Source: Planctomycetota bacterium
GTDB taxonomy: Bacteria > Planctomycetota > UBA1135 > UBA2386
Length of the DNA: 64,000 nt
Direction: 5' to 3'
Assembly: GCA_020638695.1 (NCBI GenBank)
Contig: JACKIB010000003.1
Span: forward strand, 186,001-250,000
Shown in pieces: positions 35,980 through 44,502 of the stretch. How positions within the stretch are numbered: position 1 is the stretch's first letter; each line of letters begins with the position of its first letter. Made by a program: the position numbers and the translations under genes. The notes beneath the pieces are model-generated. The model was given only the letters and a program-made list of their open reading frames with translations. It was not told where the DNA came from and made no database searches.

Positions 35980-36081
35980 GCTCCAACGGACTCATCGCTC
36001 CAACGGACTCATCGCTCCAACGGACTCATCGCTCCAACGGACTCATCGCTCCAACGGACTCATCGCTCCAACGGACTCATC
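35980..36081 (-). repeat. Six perfect tandem copies of a 17-bp unit between trkH and trkA
   Basis: Reading on the coding strand, the unit is GATGAGTCCGTTGGAGC, repeated six times without change (102 bp). The TGA of trkH is part of the first unit, and the last unit ends 4-7 bases before the trkA start. Every unit holds an ATG that overlaps a TGA (ATGA) and a GGAG. Each ATG therefore opens a six-codon frame (MSPLER) that ends on the next unit's ATGA. The sixth reads MSPLEH and continues to a stop inside trkA. This looks like a duplicated stop/start/ribosome-site cassette controlling coupling. Confidence 0.9.
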
Positions 36082-38155
36082 CGACGTCAACCTCCTCGAT
36101 CGGCAACACGATGCGCTCCGCGATCGACCGCTGACTCATGAACATCATCATCGTGAGACCGCCGATACGACCGACGAACATGCAAACCATGATGATGACC
36201 TTGCCTACCTCGTCGAGTAGTTCGGTTGCACCCTGCGTGAGGCCAACGGTACCGAGTGCCGAGACCACCTCGAATACGACCAGCGAGAGCGGAATCCGCT
36301 GCGTGAGCGCCAGCGCGATCACCGCGAGCACGGCAAAGCCCAGCGCGACCGTCACGATCACGGACGCACGCTGCACGGTGCGCTCTTCGATGCGCCGGCC
36401 GAATGCGTTCATCGCCGTTCCGCCGCGGATCGTGTGCGCCACCGAAAGGGCCATCACCGCGACGGTGGTGGTCTTCACGCCACCGGCGGTGCCGCCCGGG
36501 CTCGCCCCGACGAACATCCAGCCGAGCATCAAGATGTAGGTGGTCGGATTCACGTTGCTGAGGTCCACCGAGTTGAACCCTGCGGTTCGCAGCGTGGCGG
36601 ACTGGAACCAGGCGTTGTGGAGCTTCTGCGCCACCGACAATCCGGCGAGCGAGTATTCCCACTCCCACAGCAAGTAGAGGCAGAAGCCGAGGACCAGCAG
36701 CGCCGCCGCCGAGGCGACACAGATCTTGGCGTGGGCAGACAGCGGTCCGCGCCGACCGCTGCGCGCAGCCAGGGCGAGGATCACGGCGGGCGACATGCCA
36801 CCCAGCACGATCAGCGCAGCGACGACGTGCAGCACCATCGGCGCTGACTGATACGCGACCAGGCTGTCACTCTGCAGTGCGAAGCCGGCGTTGCAGTACG
36901 CCGAGATCGACGTGAAGCAACCTCGCCAGATCGCGGTCCCGAGCGGGTCTCCAGCGCTGACGAACAGCGCTGCCAACACCACGGCGCCAACCGATTCGGC
37001 GACGAACGTCACGCGCAGCACGTCCTGGGCTGAGGCGATGACGCGGCTGCGGTCCTTCGCGCCGATCAGGTGAGCGACCGCTGACTCCTGTCGGAAGCTC
37101 ATGCGCCCCCCGAGGACGCGCAGCGCCGCGGTCGAGAACGTCATCATGCCGAGACCCCCGAGCTGGATCAGCACGAGGATCGCGACCTGTCCAACTCGAC
37201 TGAAGTCCGTCGGAGTGTCGCACACGATGAGCCCGGTCACGCACACGGCGCTGACCGACGTGAATGCCGCATCGAGGCCACGGACACTCGAGCCGCTGGC
37301 TGCACTCTGTGGTAGCGCGAGAACCAACGTACCGAGACCGGCGAGCGTCGCGAAAGTCGTGATCAGCAGCCTCTCGGGGTGCTCCATCACGGCCGCCCAC
37401 CAGCGCCCACCAGGATCTTCCGCGTCCTCCACCCGCGGACCGAAGACCACCGCGACCAAGGCGTACACCGACCCGCTGCCGACCAACGACGGAAGGTCAC
37501 CGAACGTGAAGGTCGCCAGCAATGCCGTGATCCCCAGCGCAACCGCCAACGTGCGCGACCGCGGGTCCCGCGCGCGGCGGCGGAACGCCCAGACGGCGCC
37601 AGTGATCACCGCGATCGCCATCGAGGTCCCGACCGCGACCCAGCTCACCAACGACGTCCCCCGCCCACCCAGGGCGACGACCAACCAGAACACGAACGCC
37701 ACGGCCGCACTTCCCCGCACTCGCCCCGACATCGGGTGACCGCGCGAGACGGCGAAGAACAGCGACGCGCCGGTCTTCCACAACTCGGCCAGGCCGATCG
37801 ACGCCGCGATGGCGAGCACGACCGTCAAGGCCGGCGACTCCCAGAGCCGCGGTGCGCCGGCCCCGAGCGTGGCGACCAGCCCCGCCGTGGCGAGCGAGCG
37901 ACCGAGCAGCGCCCGGCGGCCGATCAGAAGCGCCGAGGCGAGCAACGACGAACTCGCGGCCAGCAGCAAGACCAACAGCCAAACAGAGCACCCGGCGAGT
38001 CCCCCGTGCGCCCACGAAGCGATCGCCCACGGCACGGAACCCGACGCGAGCAAGGCACCGCTGGTGGTGGCGTGGAGTCGGCGGGACAAGGCGTGGATGT
38101 GTAGAGGTGTGGACGCCGGTGCTGGCGAGCGAGTCGCTACGGCCGCGCGGATCAT
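36077..38155 (-). CDS. trkH: Trk/Ktr potassium channel subunit TrkH with long N-terminal membrane extension
   Basis: This is a 692-residue membrane protein. The C-terminal 450 residues are a TrkH/KtrB channel: selectivity-filter loops contain SVSAVCVTGLIVC, ISAYCNAGF, TLRTAGFNSVDL and SALGTVGLTQG. GGTAGGVKTTT matches the conserved TrkH pattern. Residues 25-245 add about six further membrane segments not found in E. coli TrkH. The start is ATG 38153-38155 (MIRAAVATRSP); upstream open frame is rejected as arginine-rich. Its TGA lies in the first unit of the tandem repeat before trkA. Confidence 0.88.
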   Translation of the reverse strand: MIRAAVATRSPAPASTPLHIHALSRRLHATTSGALLASGSVPWAIASWAHGGLAGCSVWLLVLLLAASSSLLASALLIGRRALLGRSLATAGLVATLGAGAPRLWESPALTVVLAIAASIGLAELWKTGASLFFAVSRGHPMSGRVRGSAAVAFVFWLVVALGGRGTSLVSWVAVGTSMAIAVITGAVWAFRRRARDPRSRTLAVALGITALLATFTFGDLPSLVGSGSVYALVAVVFGPRVEDAEDPGGRWWAAVMEHPERLLITTFATLAGLGTLVLALPQSAASGSSVRGLDAAFTSVSAVCVTGLIVCDTPTDFSRVGQVAILVLIQLGGLGMMTFSTAALRVLGGRMSFRQESAVAHLIGAKDRSRVIASAQDVLRVTFVAESVGAVVLAALFVSAGDPLGTAIWRGCFTSISAYCNAGFALQSDSLVAYQSAPMVLHVVAALIVLGGMSPAVILALAARSGRRGPLSAHAKICVASAAALLVLGFCLYLLWEWEYSLAGLSVAQKLHNAWFQSATLRTAGFNSVDLSNVNPTTYILMLGWMFVGASPGGTAGGVKTTTVAVMALSVAHTIRGGTAMNAFGRRIEERTVQRASVIVTVALGFAVLAVIALALTQRIPLSLVVFEVVSALGTVGLTQGATELLDEVGKVIIMVCMFVGRIGGLTMMMFMSQRSIAERIVLPIEEVDVG

Positions 38156-38250
38156 GCCGTCCCGACCGAACGATTCCTGAACCCCCGCCGGATTCGCGGC
38201 GAATTCGCCCGACGCTGCACAGCCGAGGCGCGGTCGGGGCTGCCGCCGCG

Positions 38251-39822
38251 CTACTCCGCGGGGATCAGGCTGCGGTAGATTTCGACCGGCTCCCCACCGA
38301 CCGGACGCGCCAGCACGCGGTAGTGGATCTCGCGCTCTACCGGCGCGTCCTTCCACGCCCACAGCGGCACCTGGTAGCGGTTCTCGCGGATCGCCGGGCC
38401 GCCGCGCTCCGAGTCGGTGGAGAACAGGATGCTGCCGAACCCATCGAGCGAGAACTCCACCGTGTAGCTCGGCACACCTTCGACCGCGTTCCACTGCAGC
38501 AGGGGCGGCGAACCCTTGCGCCGGCGCCGGGCCCGGCGCGGATCGAGTGCCTCCGGCAGCTCCGGCAGAGACTCGCGTTCGGGAAGCTGCTTACCCTGCA
38601 GGATGCCGTCGATCTGCTGCGGGTCGGTGAATTCGTGGATGTGCATGCAGCCCTTGCAGGCCGGCACCGGGTCCTTCACCACCATGCGCTGGCGCATCGC
38701 GCGGTAGTTCTCGTTGTTCCAGATCCGGTCGAACGACTGCTCACGGACGTTGCCCAGCGCCGGCACCTCGTGCACACAGCACGGTCGCACATTGCCACCC
38801 ACGTAGATGTAGGTCTTGTTCCACAGAAAGTCGCAGTGCCAGATCGACTCCGGCCGCGACGCGGCGCCACGCTCGGGGTCCGGCCGATAGCCCGGCTGCA
38901 GGTCGAGCTCGGCACAACCTTCGGCGCGCCGAGCCTGGACCTCCGGACTGCCAGGGTGTGCCTCGTCGAGCACCGGGATCGGTCGGGCGAGCTCCGGATG
39001 CACCGAACGCGCTTCCAGGCCTTCGATCACCCCATCGACTACCGACAACACGCGGTCGGTCCCCGCCGCAGCGGTCGCGGCGGTCAACTGGTCCAGCGAC
39101 TCGATCACCAACCGCAGGCCAATCTGCTCGGCGACTCGCACCGCCTCGTCGATGCAGGCTCGCGCCAGTTCCTGGTGATGTGCCAGCGACAGCTGCTTCA
39201 TTTCCGCGGTGACCGGAAACACGTGATAACAGCTTACTTGATCGACGCCGAGCTCCTCCTTCGCCATCCGCACCAGCTGCGGCAACTCGCGGATGTTGCG
39301 CTCCATCAGGGTGCAGTTGATCGAGATCTCCGGTTGCCGGTCCGCGGGCAGCTCGGAGCGGCAACGCTCGACCAGCCGCTTGATGTTGCGTCGGACCACG
39401 TCGTATCGGGCCCCGGCGCGGATGAACTCGAAGGTGTCGCGCGTCGCGCCGTCGAACGAGATCGTCGCAGCGCCGAGGTTCGGCACCAGCACGTCGAGCA
39501 TCGACTCGGTGAACAGGGTGGCGTTACTGAAGATCTCTGCCTTCACCCCGTACTGCTCCGCCAACCCGATCATCTGCTCGAAGCCGCGCGACATCGTGGG
39601 CTCGCCCGACACGCTCGGCTGCCACAGCTTGACGAACGGGAACACCGAACGGGCCACCGCCTCGAAGTCGCCGAGGTCCATGTGCGGCCCGGCGACCGTG
39701 GAGCCCTCGTTGAATTGGATGCACATCCGGCACTGCAGGTTGCAGAACCGGGTCGTCTCGATGTTGGCGAACCGCGGCGGCGGCAGTCGGCCATCGAACA
39801 CGTCAGGATCGGGCGCGGACAT
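38251..39822 (-). CDS. Radical SAM/SPASM protein with C-terminal beta domain
   Basis: This 523-residue protein binds its radical SAM 4Fe-4S cluster through Cys27, Cys31 and Cys34 (RFCNLQCRMC). A SPASM region begins near residue 330 with GGNVRPCCVHEVPALGNV and ends with ACKGCMHIHE. The last about 90 residues look like a fibronectin-III-type domain (LLQWNAVEGVPSYTVEFSLD), unusual behind SPASM. SPASM enzymes modify peptides, proteins or carbohydrates; no precursor peptide gene is evident beside it. It begins at ATG 39820-39822 and stands alone upstream of trkH. Confidence 0.85.
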   Translation of the reverse strand: MSAPDPDVFDGRLPPPRFANIETTRFCNLQCRMCIQFNEGSTVAGPHMDLGDFEAVARSVFPFVKLWQPSVSGEPTMSRGFEQMIGLAEQYGVKAEIFSNATLFTESMLDVLVPNLGAATISFDGATRDTFEFIRAGARYDVVRRNIKRLVERCRSELPADRQPEISINCTLMERNIRELPQLVRMAKEELGVDQVSCYHVFPVTAEMKQLSLAHHQELARACIDEAVRVAEQIGLRLVIESLDQLTAATAAAGTDRVLSVVDGVIEGLEARSVHPELARPIPVLDEAHPGSPEVQARRAEGCAELDLQPGYRPDPERGAASRPESIWHCDFLWNKTYIYVGGNVRPCCVHEVPALGNVREQSFDRIWNNENYRAMRQRMVVKDPVPACKGCMHIHEFTDPQQIDGILQGKQLPERESLPELPEALDPRRARRRRKGSPPLLQWNAVEGVPSYTVEFSLDGFGSILFSTDSERGGPAIRENRYQVPLWAWKDAPVEREIHYRVLARPVGGEPVEIYRSLIPAE

Positions 39823-39905
39823 GGCGTTCGGTGCGGGGAAGTGCGGTCTCAGGGTAGCCGAGCAGCGGATCGGGGCAACGGGGATCGGTTGGGTCGAGGG
39901 GTGGT

Positions 39906-39952
39906 GGGGTGGGGTCTACCGGGCGGTGGCGTTGGGGGTTGGGGGCTGGGGG
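39906..39952 (+). other. G-run tract, potential G-quadruplex
   Basis: Successive runs GGGG, GGGG, GGG, GGGGG, GGGGG and GGGGG are separated by 1-10 bases. The last three runs have 2-base loops (GGGGGTTGGGGGCTGGGGG). It lies about 85 bp upstream of the radical SAM start, on the strand opposite to that gene's mRNA. Confidence 0.55.
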
Positions 39953-39992
39953 TACCTCGGCTCCCTCAACCTCGAGCTCTGAAGCCGGCGGG

Positions 39993-40075
39993 GCTCTCCG
40001 CGGCCCCGTCGCCGCCGGCATCGGTCCAGGCTCGCTTCGGAGCGACCGATGCCGACGGCGACGCGGGCGGAGAGC
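39993..40075. repeat. Long inverted repeat (about 32-bp arms)
   Basis: The left arm starts GCTCTCCGC and ends GCCGGCATCGGTC. The right arm is its reverse complement with only a few mismatches and a 2-base difference. The inner 16 bp (40011-40026) pair at 15 of 16 positions, and a smaller GCTC/GAGC hairpin caps the loop. It would fold into a very stable cruciform or RNA hairpin. There is no U-run. Possibilities are a MITE-like element, a structured RNA or a transcription barrier. Confidence 0.65.
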
Positions 40076-40792
40076 GGATGGGGTCTGGGGGCGGGGTGGC
40101 CGACGGAATGACCGAGCGAACGGGGGATCGCGCTCGATCGCGGGGCCTTCGGCCGCGAGTTCGTGGCGGATTCGTTGTGAAGACATGGGTGGGTCACTCG
40201 AGGTCGCGGGCGCACCTGCGGAACAGTGCTCGAACAAGACTGGGGGTTCACGCAGATGGGTGGTGGATTCGCGCGATGGACAGCGTTGAGATAGGCGTGC
40301 AAACAATTAGTAGTGGCCGGTGTGGGTGAGATCGGGCTGTATGATCGCGCTTCGACGAGGGCGGGTCGTGCCGACGAGACGATCGAGGGACAACACTGGT
40401 CCATTGCCGTTCCTGCACATGAACTGGGGAGGTCGGCGTAGGGGGGCGGGGCCCAGACCGAGGGGCGCCAAGGCCGGGGTATCGCATCGAAGAGCTTCGC
40501 GCTTTCCAGTGCACGAACGACGAGGCTGATGCGTGGGCTGCAGTCGGCGCAGGAGATCGACTGGTTCAGCTCGGGGTGCTGGTTCGACGGGAGCAGCCGG
40601 CCGACGAACTGCCGTCAGGAGTCATCCGGCCGATCGCCGCGCGCGCACCTGGCTGCTGAACCTCGGCTGGCGAAGACACGGCTTGATCGGCCACCGTGAA
40701 GTTCCGGGCATACCCCACCATCGCACTCCGGGGCTCCATCCACGCGCCCCACGGTCGTCGATGTCGAGGCCAATCGGATCCCCCGGCTCGGA

Positions 40793-41752
40793 TCAGCCGA
40801 GGAACAACCGGTGCTCGCGGAAACGCGACTCGAGCGTCGCGTCGGGATCGACCTGGCGCCGCGCCAGCGGCACCTCGACCTGCTGGAGACGCTGCACGAT
40901 CCCGTGGATCGCGCGCGCCGTGGCGCCGTCCGGATCGGACAGGACCACCGGCTTCTGGTTGAGCCTCCGCTGCGTCACGCTGCTGTCCTCGGGGATCTCG
41001 CCGAGGTACTGCAGCTCGACCTGCACGTGCCGCCGCGTCACTTCGCGCAGCTTCTCGAAGGTCTTCTCGCCGTGCCCGGGCGACAGGACTCGGTTCACGA
41101 CCACCGAGAAGCGCGCGTCGGCGCGCAGGCGCGCACAGCACTTGATCACCGCGTAGGCGTCGGTGAGCGCGGCGATCTCCGGTTGCGTGACCACCACGAC
41201 GTGGTCCGCGGCCAACAGCGTCAACATCACCTGCGGCGCGATTCCGGCGCCGACGTCGAGCAGCAGGACGTCGTTGGCCGACGCGAGCTCGCCGAGCACC
41301 GACGCGAACGCCAGGAGCTGCCGGTCGGTCAGATCCGCCATCTGCATGATCCCCGAACCACCAGGTACGAGTTGCGGTCCCGACGGGGTGGTCAGCAGGA
41401 TGTCCTCGAGCTGCGCCTGGCCCGCCAACAGGTGTGACAACGTCTGCTTGGGCGTCACGCCGAGCAGGAGGTGATTGCACGCCAGGCCGAAGTCGCAGTC
41501 GACCAGCGTGACGCGGAGCATCTGCTGGTTGAGCAAGACCGCGAGATTGGTGGCGAGGAACGACTTGCCGGTGCCGCCCTTGCCGCTGGCGATCGCGACG
41601 CTCACCGCCTCCTTGGGACGCGAGATCGCCGGCGGGACGCGCTCGCTACCGAACAGGCGCCCGAGCAGACCTCGCCCACGCGGCCCCAACGCCGACTTGG
41701 CCGGGGCTCGCCCCGAGCGGAGCTCCTCGCGAGTTTCGGTGCGTTTGACCAT
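40793..41752 (-). CDS. MinD/ParA-superfamily ATPase, FlhG-like
   Basis: This 319-residue protein has the deviant Walker A ASGKGGTGKSFLATNLAVLL with both lysines, VDCDFGLACNHLLLG (Walker A') and LLLDVGAGIAPQV (Walker B). The N-terminal 75 residues are basic and variable. FlhG/MinD proteins dimerise with ATP on the membrane and position flagella, pili or division sites. No flagellar gene is nearby. The next gene upstream (41939) carries a pilin-like segment, so a link to type IV pilus or secretion placement is possible. The start is ATG 41750-41752 (MVKRTETREE); the frame is open upstream to 41899. Confidence 0.8.
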   Translation of the reverse strand: MVKRTETREELRSGRAPAKSALGPRGRGLLGRLFGSERVPPAISRPKEAVSVAIASGKGGTGKSFLATNLAVLLNQQMLRVTLVDCDFGLACNHLLLGVTPKQTLSHLLAGQAQLEDILLTTPSGPQLVPGGSGIMQMADLTDRQLLAFASVLGELASANDVLLLDVGAGIAPQVMLTLLAADHVVVVTQPEIAALTDAYAVIKCCARLRADARFSVVVNRVLSPGHGEKTFEKLREVTRRHVQVELQYLGEIPEDSSVTQRRLNQKPVVLSDPDGATARAIHGIVQRLQQVEVPLARRQVDPDATLESRFREHRLFLG

Positions 41753-41938
41753 CTGCAGCTCGACGCGCGCGGTCCGCGACCGCACATCCGCCTCCCGTTC
41801 CAGGTAACCTTGTGGATCCGCCCGGCGCCAGGGGAAGCGCCCCCGGTGCACACAAGGATTAGTGCACGAACCGGCCGGCGCCGCAAGGGAGCGCCCCATG
41901 AAACACCGCTGCGGTGCGAGGGGCCGATCGCCGCCGGG

Positions 41939-44239
41939 CTACCGAACGCGCCGCCAACGTGTTCCGTCGCGGGTTCGGGCCCCCTCAGGCAAGGGGTCGG
42001 AGTACATCTTCCCCGGCTTGCTCAGCAGCAGATCCGGTGGCGGGCCAGCCGTGGCGCCGGAGTAGTTGCCTTGGTCAGTCTCCCAGACCTCTCCGCTCTG
42101 GTTGACGAAGAAACTCCGCTTGCCGGTCTTGCCGGCCTGCTGCGGCCACGCCATCGCCAACCACGTCGTCTCCGCCCCGGTCGCGTCGATTCGCGCCAGC
42201 ATCGCGCGGTGCTCGCCGACCGGCTCGCCGTCCGAACCGGGCAGGTAGACACGGAACAGGTACCCGTGGCGCCGCACGGTGCCATCGCTGCCCGGCGCCA
42301 TCGCCGCCGGCAGGAGCGGGTCGCCGACCGGCGGACGCACCATTTCGCCGACGAAGGCGTACTCGCCGGACCCGTTGCCGTTGCGGTCTTTGATCCCTGC
42401 GGCCTGCGCCTGAGCCTGCGCCGAACAGAGCATCCGCAACGTGGCGATCGCCGCCACTTCGTTGGCCCGCTGCCGGGCGGACATCAGGTTGGGGATCGCG
42501 ATCGCCGCGACCACCGAGGCCGCGACCAGCCCACGCGCCCCCGGTAGCGAACCGGTCGGCGAGTGCCCCACCACGCGGATGCCGCTCTCCTCGGCCAGCC
42601 AGTAGGACAGTGCCGGCTGCGCCTGGCGCACACGGCGCTGGAACCGAGGCAGGAAGTCGCGCACCGCCTGGGCCGCCTGCTCGGGAACGCGGTCCGCGAC
42701 CCGTTTGCCCAGGGTGGCGACCATCGACGGACCGCGCAGCGAATCGAAGCTGACGCACGCCGCGCCCTTGGGCACTTCGGCTAGGTTGCGCTCCAGATCG
42801 CCAATCGAATCCCGCCGACCGTCGGCCAGCAGGTTGCTCATCGTCTCGCGGCGCAGCGTGGCCACCAAGCACCCGCCGGCAACCGCCAGCGAAGGACTCA
42901 GGCCCGACAACTCTTGGCCAGCGGTCGCCGGCAGACTCAGCGTGGTGACGTCGACCCCGCGGATCGGCCGCACGACACACTCGAGACGCCCCCCGAGGTG
43001 CTGCAACAGCCCGAGCAGCGCCTTCAGCTTCTTCGGTTCCGCGACTCGCACCAGGAACGCGGTGTCGAGGAGGTCGCCCACTGCCGCCAGCTCGGTCGGG
43101 GGCTCCGTGCCGGGCAACGTCACCACGGCGCACTGCGGCCCGACCAGGGGCAGGATCGCGTGCTCGAATTCGCGACTACGACCACCGAGGTGTTGTTCGA
43201 CGTCCGCCACGACCTGCGCCGGGAGCCGCTCGCGCAGTTCGCGGCACAACCAGGGAAGGTCGAGCGTGAACAGCGTGAACGCGGTCGCGGAGGGCGGGAT
43301 GCGCGCGAGCATCTCGTGGCTGACCGGGTGGGTCGACAGGTAGCGCCCCAGCAGATCGGCGCACCCGGGTGAGGCGACCAGGCTGTCGACGACCACCTGG
43401 TCAGAATCGAACCGTGTGGTGATGGTGACCGCGCCGAGGCGGTCGATTCCGAGCCCCTGGAGCACCCCGCGCCACAGCGGCGGAATGGTCTTCTGCGCCC
43501 GACCGAGGAGTGCGGCGAGGTCGATGCGGAGCTGCGCTGCGGCGTCACGGCCGCGCGGCGGGGCGGACGCCGGTGCCGTTGCGGCAGCGAGCTTGGCGAT
43601 CCCGCGCTGCACCACACCCTCACCGAAGCCGAACCAGAGCACGTCGTCGGCGACCCCGATCTCGAACGGCATCGGCTGACTGCGCGGCTGCACCCGCCAG
43701 ACCCCCGAACTCTCGGTCACCAACGTGGTCGCGTCCTCCCCGAAGCGCCGCACGCACTGGGCCAGCAGCTTCGCCGCCGGGTCCCCCGCGCCATCGAGGC
43801 GCACCGCCCCGAACAGCTCGAGGTCGGGCAGACGAGACTCCAGGCGGAATTCGAGCAGGCCGAGGAACGCCTCACCGCGGAACGCCCGCAGCACGCGCTC
43901 GATCTGCGTCCAGGACGGGGCACCGGCACTCCCACCGGGGGCGGCGGGAGCGAACATCGCCGTGTACTGGCTACCGACCCGCGCGAGCAGCTGCTCGAGG
44001 TCGACCCCGAGTTCCCCGTACGGAGTCCGCTGCAGACCTTCCCACAAGCCCTCGAGGTCCGACGCGTACGCGCTGCACAGACAGCCGTCCGCGAGCGCGG
44101 TAAGCGAAGGTCGCGGTGCCGCGGTCCGCGCGTTGGTCCGACGGGCAGTGGCAGACGAAGTGTGCGGGGCGGAAGGAGCATCCCCACCGGAGCAAGCGGT
44201 GAGGAGCAACAGGGCGAGGGTCCACCGGCGAGCGTGCAT
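41939..44239 (-). CDS. Large lipoprotein with DUF3352-like body and pilin-like C-terminal part
   Basis: This 766-residue protein begins MHARRWTLALLLLTAC, with the lipobox Cys at residue 16. Residues 40-540 resemble DUF3352-type planctomycete proteins (repeated helical/beta units such as GEAFLGLLEFRLESRLPDLELFGAVRLD). Near residues 580-640 there is a hydrophobic type IV pilin/pseudopilin-like helix (LVAASVVAAIAIPNLMSARQRANEVAAIATLRML), and then the globular H-X9-DG-like part found in planctomycete DUF1559/pilin-type proteins. The combination in one lipoprotein is odd. Function is unknown. It lies upstream of the MinD-like gene on the same strand, 186 bp away. Confidence 0.7.
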   Translation of the reverse strand: MHARRWTLALLLLTACSGGDAPSAPHTSSATARRTNARTAAPRPSLTALADGCLCSAYASDLEGLWEGLQRTPYGELGVDLEQLLARVGSQYTAMFAPAAPGGSAGAPSWTQIERVLRAFRGEAFLGLLEFRLESRLPDLELFGAVRLDGAGDPAAKLLAQCVRRFGEDATTLVTESSGVWRVQPRSQPMPFEIGVADDVLWFGFGEGVVQRGIAKLAAATAPASAPPRGRDAAAQLRIDLAALLGRAQKTIPPLWRGVLQGLGIDRLGAVTITTRFDSDQVVVDSLVASPGCADLLGRYLSTHPVSHEMLARIPPSATAFTLFTLDLPWLCRELRERLPAQVVADVEQHLGGRSREFEHAILPLVGPQCAVVTLPGTEPPTELAAVGDLLDTAFLVRVAEPKKLKALLGLLQHLGGRLECVVRPIRGVDVTTLSLPATAGQELSGLSPSLAVAGGCLVATLRRETMSNLLADGRRDSIGDLERNLAEVPKGAACVSFDSLRGPSMVATLGKRVADRVPEQAAQAVRDFLPRFQRRVRQAQPALSYWLAEESGIRVVGHSPTGSLPGARGLVAASVVAAIAIPNLMSARQRANEVAAIATLRMLCSAQAQAQAAGIKDRNGNGSGEYAFVGEMVRPPVGDPLLPAAMAPGSDGTVRRHGYLFRVYLPGSDGEPVGEHRAMLARIDATGAETTWLAMAWPQQAGKTGKRSFFVNQSGEVWETDQGNYSGATAGPPPDLLLSKPGKMYSDPLPEGARTRDGTRWRRVR

Positions 44240-44502
44240 TCCGTGGCTTTCGGCATCTGCGCACCCTGCCTTGCGGCGTTCCGCCCCATGCCGCCTTCCC
44301 GAATCTCCCGCGTGCGTGAAGATCATCGGAGGGCGCCGTGGCGCGGCGGTTTCCGCCGGCTGGCGGCGGTGGGGCGACGTCCGGTGGAGCACTCGGCTCT
44401 GGTCCCCGACGGTGGATGCGGGGAGGGTATGGCGCGGCCGCGGTGGCTCGCCGAACCCATGGGGGGGCATCGAGTCACGGTCGCCGTGGGCGAAGTCGCC
44501 CA

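Larger units (their letters stand above)
39823..40792. other. 970-bp spacer without a convincing gene
   Basis: This is the largest gap in the window, between the start of the radical SAM gene and the stop of the MinD-like gene. It contains a G-run tract (39906-39952), a long near-perfect hairpin (39993-40075), and near 40460-40660 a forward frame with protein-like composition but no start (YRIEELRAFQCTNDEADAW). Base composition is more G-rich on the + strand and more mixed than in the flanking genes. It could hold a decayed gene or an RNA. Confidence 0.5.

Noticed and set aside
35980..36081. CRISPR array
   Set aside because: Units are 17 bp, directly abutting, with no spacers and no cas genes nearby.
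35904..36220. Forward frames repeating LQRTHRSNGLIAPTDSS
   Set aside because: They are only translations of the 17-bp repeat on the strand opposite to trkH/trkA, without ribosome sites or domains.
37852..40329. 825-residue + strand frame antisense to trkH and the radical SAM gene
   Set aside because: Both opposite-strand genes have strong motifs; this frame has none.
40460..40660. Protein-like forward frame (YRIEELRAFQCTNDEADAW)
   Set aside because: No start codon or ribosome site and no recognised family; kept only as a possible relic in the spacer description.
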